From Parabacteroides sp. (GTDB taxonomy: Bacteria > Bacteroidota > Bacteroidia > Bacteroidales > Tannerellaceae), in the NCBI GenBank assembly GCA_019411205.1, contig DXRF01000059.1, positions 1 to 12,192 on the forward strand: a stretch of 12,192 nt of DNA. Direction: 5' to 3'. A program made the translations under genes and the position numbers. Below, one piece after another: positions 1-5,891 of this stretch (within the stretch, counting starts at the first letter, position 1; each line of letters begins with the position of its first letter). A model generated the notes under the pieces. The model was not told where the DNA came from. It did no database searches and saw only the letters and a list, made by a program, of their open reading frames with translations.

Positions 1-59
1 GTTGGTAGAGCAAAGGACTGAAAATCCTTGTGTCCCCGGTTCGATTCCTGGTGGTACCA
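1..59 (+). tRNA. tRNA-Phe (GAA), 5' end cut off by window start
   Basis: This is the 3' part of a phenylalanine tRNA gene; about 14 bases (the 5' acceptor strand and first half of the D stem) lie outside the window. The D-loop and 3' D stem are at 1-11. The anticodon stem AAGGA/TCCTT is at 13-17 and 25-29, enclosing the loop CTGAAAA with anticodon GAA at 20-22. The variable loop GTGTC is followed by the T arm, whose loop TTCGATT carries the usual TTC start. The 3' acceptor strand TGGTACC is at 52-58 with discriminator A at 59. CCA is not encoded (CT follows), so it would be added after transcription. The T stem pairs CCCGG with CCTGG and so has a C-U mismatch at its central pair, which is odd for a functional tRNA. 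Identity is read directly from the anticodon. Confidence 0.95.
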
Positions 60-71
60 CTGAAAAAATCA

Positions 72-108
72 AGCAGTTACAATTATTTGTGGCTGCTTTT
101 TTGTTTTT
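72..108 (+). terminator. Intrinsic terminator after tRNA-Phe
   Basis: A 10-pair stem is formed by 72-81 (AGCAGTTACA) and 88-97 (TGTGGCTGCT), with two G-U pairs and a six-base loop ATTATT. It is followed directly by a T-rich run at 97-108 interrupted by one G. This is the classic form of a Rho-independent terminator and would end the tRNA transcript 12 bases after the tRNA gene. It separates tRNA-Phe from dxs, so dxs needs its own promoter. Confidence 0.88.
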
Positions 109-153
109 ATAGCAAATGAGTTTGTTCGTTACTACGAAAAAACAAAATGGGAT

Positions 154-161
154 TAAATTTG
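154..161 (+). promoter_or_regulatory. Candidate -7 box (TAAATTTG) upstream of dxs
   Basis: TAAATTTG fits the Bacteroides primary-sigma -7 consensus TAnnTTTG. The nearest TTTG that could serve as the -33 element is at 121-124, which leaves a 29-base spacer, longer than the usual 19-21. This makes it a weak candidate. It lies downstream of the tRNA terminator and about 140 bases before the likely dxs start, so it would give a leader that includes the purine-rich stretch at 167-182. Confidence 0.3.
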
Positions 162-249
162 ATTATAAGGAAAGGAGAAGAAGCGGTTTAATTGTGTCAT
201 ACTGTTGAAGAATGACATACTAAAACTATTTTATCTCCCGTTAATTCTT

Positions 250-257
250 TACATTTG
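250..257 (+). promoter_or_regulatory. Candidate proximal -7 box (TACATTTG) for dxs
   Basis: TACATTTG also fits TAnnTTTG. No proper TTTG lies about 20 bases upstream; the region at 227-233 is only T-rich. Transcription from here would begin around 262-266 and give a leader of about 35 bases before the ATG at 301, a normal arrangement. It would fall inside the coding region if dxs began at 205, so it indirectly favours the 301 start. Weak evidence on sequence alone. Confidence 0.3.
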
Positions 258-288
258 CCACAAAATTATAGCGGTTATGACAGAATGC

Positions 289-293
289 AAGGA
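289..293 (+). promoter_or_regulatory. Ribosome binding site that decides the dxs start
   Basis: AAGGA lies 7 bases upstream of the ATG at 301. It is the only Shine-Dalgarno-like element correctly spaced from any in-frame start candidate of dxs (TTG 205, ATG 277, ATG 301). The upstream extension from 205 would add a hydrophobic, non-conserved stretch that DXS proteins do not have. Confidence 0.55.
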
Positions 294-300
294 TGAACAC

Positions 301-2184
301 ATGTTAAATTCCATTGATTGTCCGGAGGATTTGCGCAAGTTGTCCCCCGATAAATTGGGAGAGGTATGTGCAGAGTTGCGTCAATATATAATAGATGTAT
401 TATCGGAGAACCCAGGACATCTTGGGGCAAGTCTCGGTACGGTAGAGCTGACGGTTGCACTACACTATGTTTTTAATACTCCTTATGACCGTATTGTATG
501 GGATGTAGGACATCAGGCGTATGGTCATAAAATACTGACCGGACGTCGGGAGGCTTTTCATACACTCCGAAAATTTAAAGGAATCAGTGGTTTTCCTAAT
601 CCCCAGGAAAGCCCTTATGATGCGTTTGTGGCTGGACATGCTTCAAATTCCATTTCGGCAGCTATGGGTATGTCGGTCGCTTCTGCTCTAAAAGGAGAAA
701 AAGACAGACACGTGATAGCTGTGATTGGCGATGGAGCCATGACGGGTGGGTTGGCGTTCGAAGGTCTGAATAATGCGTCGGCTAATCCAAACAACCTGCT
801 TATCATTCTCAATGATAATGATATGGCAATAGATCATGCAGTCGGTGGGTTGAGTCAGTATTTGGTGGATATCACAACCAGTCAGGCGTACAATAAAATG
901 CGCTATGATGTGTACCGTGGATTGCGGAAGATGAAACTGATCAATAATGACCGCAGGGGAAATATTCTTCGCTTTAACAATAGCCTGAAAGCATTGCTTA
1001 CTCAACAACATAATTTGTTTGAGGGGTTTAGCATCCGTTACTTTGGTCCGATCGACGGACATGATGTCGGTTATATGATCAAGGTACTGAATGATATAAA
1101 GGATATGGAAGGTCCAAAACTGTTACATATCAAAACTAAAAAAGGAAAAGGATTCAAACCCGCTGAAAAGTCGGCGACAGAATGGCATGCACCGGGATTG
1201 TTTAATAAGGAAACAGGAGAACGAATCATTGTTCATAAGTTGAACGAACCCCAGCTTTATCAGGATGTTTTCGGACATACTCTTGTTGAGTTGGCTGAAC
1301 AGGACGAACGGATTGTGGGAATTACTCCTGCTATGCCGACGGGTTGTTCCATGACCTATATGATGAAAGCGTTTCCGAAGCGGACGTTTGATGTTGGGAT
1401 TGCTGAAGGACATTCGGTAACTTTTTCTGCCGGACTCGCTAAAGAGGGGATGATTCCTTTCTGTAATGTCTATTCTTCTTTCATGCAGCGGGCGTATGAT
1501 ATGGTGATACATGATGTCGCTCTCCAGAATCTTCATATGGTGATCTGTTTGGATCGTGCCGGTTTGGTTGGCGAAGACGGGGCGACACATCATGGGGTGT
1601 TCGACCTTGCTTATCTGCGTCCTGTCCCGAATTTGGTTATCTCATCCCCTTTGAACGAACTGGATTTACGGAACCTAATGTATACCGGATATAAAGAAAA
1701 CAACGGTCCGTTCGTGATCCGTTATCCGCGCGGAAAGGGAGAGATGGCAGATTGGAGGAATGAAATGCAGGTTTTGCCGATCGGAAAAGGTCGGAAACTC
1801 CGTGACGGGAATGATATTGCGATCTTGTCGCTTGGCCCTATTGGTAACGAAGTGATAAAGGCTATAAAGGAGATTGAAGGTATTGGTATATCAATTGCCC
1901 ATTACGATATGATTTATTTAAAACCGATGGATGAAGAACTGTTGCATGAAGTTGGTAAGAAGTTTAGTCGTATCATTACTGTTGAAAACGGCGTGATCAG
2001 AGGAGGATTGGGCAGTGCTGTTCTGGAATTTATGGCTGATAATGGCTATACTCCTCAGATTAAGCGGATTGGTGTGCCGGATGAGTTTGTCGAACACGGA
2101 CCGATTTCCGAACTATATAAATTGTGTGGCATGGATGCCAAAAGTATAGCAGGAGAAATAAAAAAGATGGTTATCAGAGGATGA
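301..2184 (+). CDS. dxs: 1-deoxy-D-xylulose-5-phosphate synthase (DXS)
   Basis: DXS joins pyruvate and glyceraldehyde 3-phosphate with loss of CO2 to make 1-deoxy-D-xylulose 5-phosphate, the first step of the MEP isoprenoid pathway (also feeding thiamine and pyridoxal synthesis), using thiamine diphosphate in the cytosol. With the start at 301 the protein is 627 residues; E. coli DXS is 620. The N-terminal ThDP-binding domain shows GHLGASLG (about 39-46), [14 protein letters not shown] (70-83) and the GDG motif at 143-145 leading into EGLNNA. The central pyrimidine-binding domain has the catalytic glutamate in IAEGHS (Glu369), Arg397 in MQRAYD, and Asp426/His430 in EDGATHHG; each is one residue off E. 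coli Glu370, Arg398, Asp427 and His431. A transketolase C-terminal domain follows. The frame stays open back to a TTG at 205 and contains an ATG at 277, but family homology begins near [14 protein letters not shown], and AAGGA at 289-293 sits 7 bases before ATG 301, so 301 is preferred. It is first in a likely dxs-trkA-trkH unit. Confidence 0.96.
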   Translation: MLNSIDCPEDLRKLSPDKLGEVCAELRQYIIDVLSENPGHLGASLGTVELTVALHYVFNTPYDRIVWDVGHQAYGHKILTGRREAFHTLRKFKGISGFPNPQESPYDAFVAGHASNSISAAMGMSVASALKGEKDRHVIAVIGDGAMTGGLAFEGLNNASANPNNLLIILNDNDMAIDHAVGGLSQYLVDITTSQAYNKMRYDVYRGLRKMKLINNDRRGNILRFNNSLKALLTQQHNLFEGFSIRYFGPIDGHDVGYMIKVLNDIKDMEGPKLLHIKTKKGKGFKPAEKSATEWHAPGLFNKETGERIIVHKLNEPQLYQDVFGHTLVELAEQDERIVGITPAMPTGCSMTYMMKAFPKRTFDVGIAEGHSVTFSAGLAKEGMIPFCNVYSSFMQRAYDMVIHDVALQNLHMVICLDRAGLVGEDGATHHGVFDLAYLRPVPNLVISSPLNELDLRNLMYTGYKENNGPFVIRYPRGKGEMADWRNEMQVLPIGKGRKLRDGNDIAILSLGPIGNEVIKAIKEIEGIGISIAHYDMIYLKPMDEELLHEVGKKFSRIITVENGVIRGGLGSAVLEFMADNGYTPQIKRIGVPDEFVEHGPISELYKLCGMDAKSIAGEIKKMVIRG

Positions 2185-2216
2185 TAATATATCCTTATAA
2201 TTAATCTCTATATAAA

Positions 2217-3554
2217 ATGAAAATTATTATAGCCGGAGCCGGTGAAGTCGGAACTCACTTGGCAAAAATGTTATCACAGGAGAAGCAGGATATTATCCTG
2301 ATGGATCCGAATGAGGAACGTTTGAATTTTACGAATTCAAGCATGGAGATCCTTCCTATGGTGGGTAATCCGACATCCATTCGGGACCTGGAAGAAGCCG
2401 GTATCAGAAAGGCCGACCTGTTTGTCAGTGTCACGCCGGAAGAGACGACCAATGTGGCAGCCAGTATTCTGGCTTCTAAATTAGGAGCACATAAGACGTT
2501 GGCACGTATCAACAATTACGAATATTTACTCCCTAAAAACAAGGAACTGTTCGAAAAGATGGGGATTGATTCCATGATTTATCCGGAAATGCTGGCCGCT
2601 AAGGAAATAGTTACGGCTGTCAAACGTCCGTGGACTCGGCAATACTGGGAGTTGTTCGGAGGCGCTTTGATCCTGATCGGTGTAAAGGTGCGTGATAATT
2701 CCCGGCTTGTAAACAAACATCTGTCCGAACTGCTGAACGAACAGAAACTCTATCATATCGTTGCTATCAAACGGCAGAATGAGACTATTATTCCTCGTGG
2801 TACGGATCGTATAGAATCGGGGGATATCGTTTTCTTTACAACGACTAAAAGTCACATCGAGGATGTCCGGCTGCATGCGGGCAAGCGAGACCCTGAAGTA
2901 AAGAAAGTCATCATTATGGGAGGTAGCCGTATTGCGATCCGTACCTGCCAGTACCTCCCAAACAATATTCGTGTAAAAGTAATCGAGACGAACAAAGAAA
3001 AGAGTCACCGTATAGCTGAGGTTGTCCCTGGAAATGTCTTGATCATCAATGGAGACGGACGCGATACCGACCTCTTGATGCAAGAAGGGATCAAGGATGC
3101 ACAGGCATTTATCGCATTGACGGATAATTCGAGTACGAACATCTTGGCTTGTCTGGCTGCTAAACGCGCCGGGGTATTCAAGACTATTGCCAAGATCGAA
3201 AATATCGACTACATACCTTTAGCGGAGAGCATGGATATTGGCTCGGTTATCAATAAGAAACTGATTGCTGCCAGCCATATTTACCAATTCCTGCTGGATG
3301 CAGACGTGTCGAACGTGAAATGCTTGACTTTTGCCAATGCTGATGTGGCGGAGCTTGTTGCCCGTCCCGATTCGAAGATTACTCGTAAGCAGGTAAAAGA
3401 CTTGAACCTCCCGAAAGATTTAACGCTGGGCGGGTTGATCCGTGACGGCGAACCTATGATGATCAAGGGAGATACACATATCCAGGCTTATGACCACGTT
3501 GTGGTGTTCTGTTTGGATACGGCTATGCGTAAATTGGAGGACTACTTTAATTGA
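2217..3554 (+). CDS. trkA: Trk potassium uptake system, NAD-binding regulatory protein TrkA
   Basis: TrkA is the cytoplasmic regulatory subunit that binds the TrkH channel and gates potassium uptake in response to nucleotides (NAD(H), ATP/ADP). The 445 residues match the usual length (E. coli TrkA is 458) and show the full duplicated architecture: Rossmann RCK-N domain 1 beginning with GAGEVG (7-12), with acidic Asp30 at the end of the second strand for ribose binding; an RCK-C domain around 140-220; a second Rossmann domain from about 229 with a degenerate glycine motif GGSRIA (235-240) and Glu257; and a second RCK-C domain to the end. The weaker second glycine motif is common in this family. 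The gene begins 32 bases after dxs with no terminator between, and its stop is one base from the trkH start, so it is almost certainly co-translated with trkH. The upstream gap is AT-rich and lacks a Shine-Dalgarno sequence, as is usual in Bacteroidota. Confidence 0.96.
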   Translation: MKIIIAGAGEVGTHLAKMLSQEKQDIILMDPNEERLNFTNSSMEILPMVGNPTSIRDLEEAGIRKADLFVSVTPEETTNVAASILASKLGAHKTLARINNYEYLLPKNKELFEKMGIDSMIYPEMLAAKEIVTAVKRPWTRQYWELFGGALILIGVKVRDNSRLVNKHLSELLNEQKLYHIVAIKRQNETIIPRGTDRIESGDIVFFTTTKSHIEDVRLHAGKRDPEVKKVIIMGGSRIAIRTCQYLPNNIRVKVIETNKEKSHRIAEVVPGNVLIINGDGRDTDLLMQEGIKDAQAFIALTDNSSTNILACLAAKRAGVFKTIAKIENIDYIPLAESMDIGSVINKKLIAASHIYQFLLDADVSNVKCLTFANADVAELVARPDSKITRKQVKDLNLPKDLTLGGLIRDGEPMMIKGDTHIQAYDHVVVFCLDTAMRKLEDYFN

Positions 3555-3555
3555 T

Positions 3556-5010
3556 ATGCTGAACATTCGTTTTATAATTAAGATGTTAGGGATGATGTTC
3601 ATCCTTGAGACGCTGTTTATGCTGGCTGCAACGGCAGTCGCTTTCCTATATGAAGGAAACGACTTCTACCCACTTCTCCAGTCGAGTGGCATTATGTTCG
3701 GAACGGGAGTCCTTTTTATGCTGATCGGACTACGAGCAAACGAACATACGGCCGGACGCCGGGAAGGGATGCTGACCGTTACTTTGACTTGGGCTCTTTT
3801 CTCCCTATTAGGTATGTTACCTTTCTATTTAGGTGGGTATATAGATAATGTGACGGATGCTTATTTCGAAACGATGTCCGGTTTCACGACGACAGGCTCT
3901 ACCATATTGACCGACATCGAAGCTCTTCCGCATGGGATATTGTTTTGGCGAAGCCTCACGCAATGGCAGGGGGGTATCGGGGTGATTGTCTTTACTGTTG
4001 CTTTGATGCCTATCATTGGGGGTGGTGCCATACAGATGTTTAATGCTGAAACACCAGGAATCACACATGAACGTTTTCGACCTCGCATAACGCAGGTTGC
4101 CAAACGACTCTGGGGAGTTTATCTGTTTCTGACCATTATACTGATCGGGTTGTTATGGGCGGGGCCGATGGATCTGTTTGATGCAGTAAATCATGCGTTA
4201 ACTTGTATTTCTACAGGCGGTTATTCTACTAAAAATACCAGTATTGCTTACTGGGACTCTGCTTATATCGAATATGTCGTTACGATCTTTATGTTTATTG
4301 GGGCGACCAATATTACCCTGATTTATTTCTTTTTTAACGGAAAGCCCAAGAAGTTGTTTACGGATGAAGAAACTCGCTGGTTCTTTTGGTTTGTGCTGAT
4401 TATAACAGCAATGTCTACAGTCTGGATTATGTATAAAGGGATAGTGGGCGATTTCGGAACAGCTTTCAGGCAGGCCATATTCCAAGTTGTGACATTGGTA
4501 TCTACCTGTGGGTTTGCCACGGTCGATTATATTCCGTGGGGACCGTTCTTTTGGTTGTTGGCTCTGGTCCTGATGGTGGTATGTGGTTGTGCCGGCTCAA
4601 CCTGTGGAGGTTTGAAGATGGGGCGTTTTGTGATTTTGACCAAGAACCTTTTTAACGAGTTCAAAAAACAGACGCATCCACATGCCATTATTCCGGTACG
4701 AATGAACGGGCATGCTATTTCGGGTGATATCGTCCACCGGGTATTGGCGTTTGCTTTTGCTTATATTGCTTTGATATTTGTCAGCTGTATGGTGCTGATG
4801 ATCGACGGAATGGGATTTGAGGAGACGATTGGTGCTACTATTTCTTCGATCGGCAACGTCGGGCCGGGACTCGGTAGTTTGGGACCGGTCGGAAACTATG
4901 CCGATGTCCCGGTTGTATCGAAATGGTTCTTGTCTTTTCTGATGATGGTCGGACGTTTAGAAATCTTTACGGTGCTGACAATCTTGTTGCCTGGGTTCTG
5001 GAAGCAATAA
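3556..5010 (+). CDS. trkH: Trk potassium transporter, membrane channel subunit TrkH
   Basis: TrkH is the inner-membrane potassium-conducting subunit paired with TrkA. The 484-residue length from ATG 3556 equals that of typical TrkH. All four pore loops of the SKT (superfamily of K+ transporters) fold are visible: TTTGST (111-116), STGGYST (219-225), STCGFATVD (316-324) and GNVGPG (433-438), each with the filter glycine. Many hydrophobic segments alternate with them, and the CAGSTCGGLK loop (345-354) follows the third repeat. The frame is open upstream to an alternative start at 3490, but that would overlap trkA by 65 bases; the ATG one base after the trkA TGA (TGA-T-ATG) gives the family's N-terminus. 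A GGAGG at 3536-3540 lies 15 bases upstream, rather far for a Shine-Dalgarno, so re-initiation coupled to trkA is the more likely mode. No strong terminator is seen after the gene. Confidence 0.96.
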   Translation: MLNIRFIIKMLGMMFILETLFMLAATAVAFLYEGNDFYPLLQSSGIMFGTGVLFMLIGLRANEHTAGRREGMLTVTLTWALFSLLGMLPFYLGGYIDNVTDAYFETMSGFTTTGSTILTDIEALPHGILFWRSLTQWQGGIGVIVFTVALMPIIGGGAIQMFNAETPGITHERFRPRITQVAKRLWGVYLFLTIILIGLLWAGPMDLFDAVNHALTCISTGGYSTKNTSIAYWDSAYIEYVVTIFMFIGATNITLIYFFFNGKPKKLFTDEETRWFFWFVLIITAMSTVWIMYKGIVGDFGTAFRQAIFQVVTLVSTCGFATVDYIPWGPFFWLLALVLMVVCGCAGSTCGGLKMGRFVILTKNLFNEFKKQTHPHAIIPVRMNGHAISGDIVHRVLAFAFAYIALIFVSCMVLMIDGMGFEETIGATISSIGNVGPGLGSLGPVGNYADVPVVSKWFLSFLMMVGRLEIFTVLTILLPGFWKQ

Positions 5011-5040
5011 TTAATCAAGTAGGTTTGAGGGGGAAGTCAA

Positions 5041-5067
5041 GCTTTTGATTTCATTCGATGCTTTTGA
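5041..5067 (+). repeat. Short direct repeat downstream of trkH
   Basis: GCTTTTGA occurs at 5041-5048 and again at 5060-5067, a period of 19 bases, just beyond the trkH stop. With two copies of eight bases in AT-rich sequence this may be chance. No function is assigned. Confidence 0.3.
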
Positions 5068-5096
5068 CATTTTGTACTTGTACAACAAAACGTAAT

Positions 5097-5144
5097 AAGC
5101 CCGTTTGTAAAGAGTGGGCTTTGTCGGCGGTAGAACAATTCTAC
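5097..5144 (+). other. Two adjacent stem-loops in the trkH-ruvA intergenic region
   Basis: The first stem pairs AAGCCC (5097-5102) with GGGCTT (5116-5121) across a 13-base loop. The second pairs GTAGAA (5130-5135) with TTCTAC (5139-5144) across a 3-base loop. Neither is followed by a T run, so they are poor intrinsic terminators; they may slow or end trkH readthrough or be part of a longer structure. The whole gap 5011-5260 holds these hairpins, a short direct repeat, the ruvA promoter and no credible open reading frame. Confidence 0.35.
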
Positions 5145-5188
5145 GGAATGTCCTCAGATTATTAAAACTGTAGCCGTATCAAAGTTTT

Positions 5189-5222
5189 TTTGTCGTCATA
5201 TATACGCTTTTCCGTAATTTTG
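5189..5222 (+). promoter_or_regulatory. Bacteroides-type promoter for ruvA-sprA
   Basis: TTTG at 5189-5192 (-33 element) is followed after 22 bases by TAATTTTG at 5215-5222, an exact match to the TAnnTTTG -7 consensus of the Bacteroidota primary sigma factor. The spacer is slightly longer than the usual 19-21. A start near 5228-5232 would leave a leader of about 30 bases before the ruvA ATG. It is the best promoter candidate in the window and fits the break between the trk unit and ruvA-sprA. Confidence 0.6.
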
Positions 5223-5260
5223 CGTTATAATTGATACGAATTACCCAAACAAAGAAGAAC

Positions 5261-5854
5261 ATGATCGAATATATCAAGGGAGAAATCGTTGAACTGACTC
5301 CTGCCAGGATGGTGCTGGAATGTGCCGGGATCGGTTACGAACTGAATATTTCCCTGAACACATATACTTTTTACAACGGAAAGGCAGAAGGTAAGGTCTA
5401 CGTGTACGAAATCATACGAGAAGATGCTCACGTACTTTTTGGTTTTGCCGGGATAGAAGAACGCGAACTATTCTTGATGCTGACCACCGTGCCGGGGGTA
5501 GGACCCAACACGGCACGAATGATCCTTTCTTCTCTGTCACCATCCGAACTGGTCCGTGTGATAGCCGACAAAGATGAAAACTCTCTGGTTGCAGTCAAAG
5601 GAATAGGAACGAAAACAGCCCAGCGTATTCTTGTGGATCTTAAGAACAAGGTGAAAGCGATCGAAGGACTTACAGCTGTGAGTACATCCAAAACTTCCGT
5701 GTCGAATAATGCCGTGGCGGAAGAAGCTGTTGCTGCACTGGTCATGTTGGGATTTCAGAAAGTCGCTTCACAAAAGGCGGTCCATACGATTCTCAAAGGT
5801 TCTCCCACGCTTGCTGTCGAGCAAGTGATCAAAACTGCTCTAAGAATGCTTTAA
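5261..5854 (+). CDS. ruvA: Holliday junction branch migration protein RuvA
   Basis: RuvA forms tetramers that bind four-way Holliday junctions and load the RuvB helicase rings for branch migration during recombinational repair. The 197-residue product is close to E. coli RuvA (203). Domain I (about 1-63), an OB fold, opens with the typical MIEYIKGEIVELTP. Domain II carries two helix-hairpin-helix motifs, VPGVGPNTA (77-85) and VKGIGTKTA (112-120), which contact the DNA backbone. A flexible linker (about 138-150) leads to domain III (151-197), the RuvB-binding domain, with AVAALVMLGF near its start. The frame extends 10 codons upstream to 5231, but ATG 5261 begins the conserved sequence and leaves room for the promoter at 5189-5222. 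ruvB is not adjacent, which is common outside the proteobacteria. sprA follows after 37 bases with no terminator. Confidence 0.97.
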   Translation: MIEYIKGEIVELTPARMVLECAGIGYELNISLNTYTFYNGKAEGKVYVYEIIREDAHVLFGFAGIEERELFLMLTTVPGVGPNTARMILSSLSPSELVRVIADKDENSLVAVKGIGTKTAQRILVDLKNKVKAIEGLTAVSTSKTSVSNNAVAEEAVAALVMLGFQKVASQKAVHTILKGSPTLAVEQVIKTALRML

Positions 5855-5855
5855 G

Positions 5856-5890
5856 CAATTGACAATTGACTATAGACAATTGACAATTAA
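5856..5890 (+). repeat. Five 7-base tandem units filling the ruvA-sprA spacer
   Basis: The spacer reads as five consecutive heptamers: CAATTGA (5856-5862), CAATTGA (5863-5869), CTATAGA (5870-5876), CAATTGA (5877-5883) and CAATTAA (5884-5890). Three are perfect, the third differs at two positions and the fifth at one. The array starts one base after the ruvA stop and ends one base before the sprA ATG. Each perfect unit contains the palindrome CAATTG, so copies can also pair with one another. There is no Shine-Dalgarno sequence in it. It might set spacing or accessibility of the sprA start; that is inference. Confidence 0.85.
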
Positions 5891-5891
5891 C

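Noticed and set aside
1..108. tRNA-Phe 3' end as an attachment site for an integrated element
   Set aside because: No integrase, no repeated tRNA 3' segment and no mobile genes follow; the neighbours are core housekeeping genes.
205..300. N-terminal extension of DXS from the TTG at 205 (or ATG 277)
   Set aside because: It adds a hydrophobic, non-conserved stretch; the family begins near the ATG at 301, which has a well-spaced AAGGA upstream and gives a 627-residue protein with catalytic residues one off the E. coli numbering.
2526..3083. 185-residue minus-strand open frame inside trkA
   Set aside because: It is antisense to a clearly conserved trkA and has no recognisable motifs. The same holds for the other minus-strand frames across the window, for example within dxs (1123-1593) and sprA (10332-10811).
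3490..3555. Longer trkH start at 3490 overlapping trkA
   Set aside because: It would overlap trkA by 65 bases and the added residues do not look like TrkH; ATG 3556 directly after the trkA stop gives the normal 484-residue protein.
5097..5122. Intrinsic terminator for trkH
   Set aside because: The stem is only six pairs with a 13-base loop and no T run follows on either strand, so it is listed only as a stem-loop.
5856..5890. CRISPR-like or integration repeat at the ruvA-sprA junction
   Set aside because: Units are 7 bases in direct tandem without spacers, so it is a simple tandem repeat.
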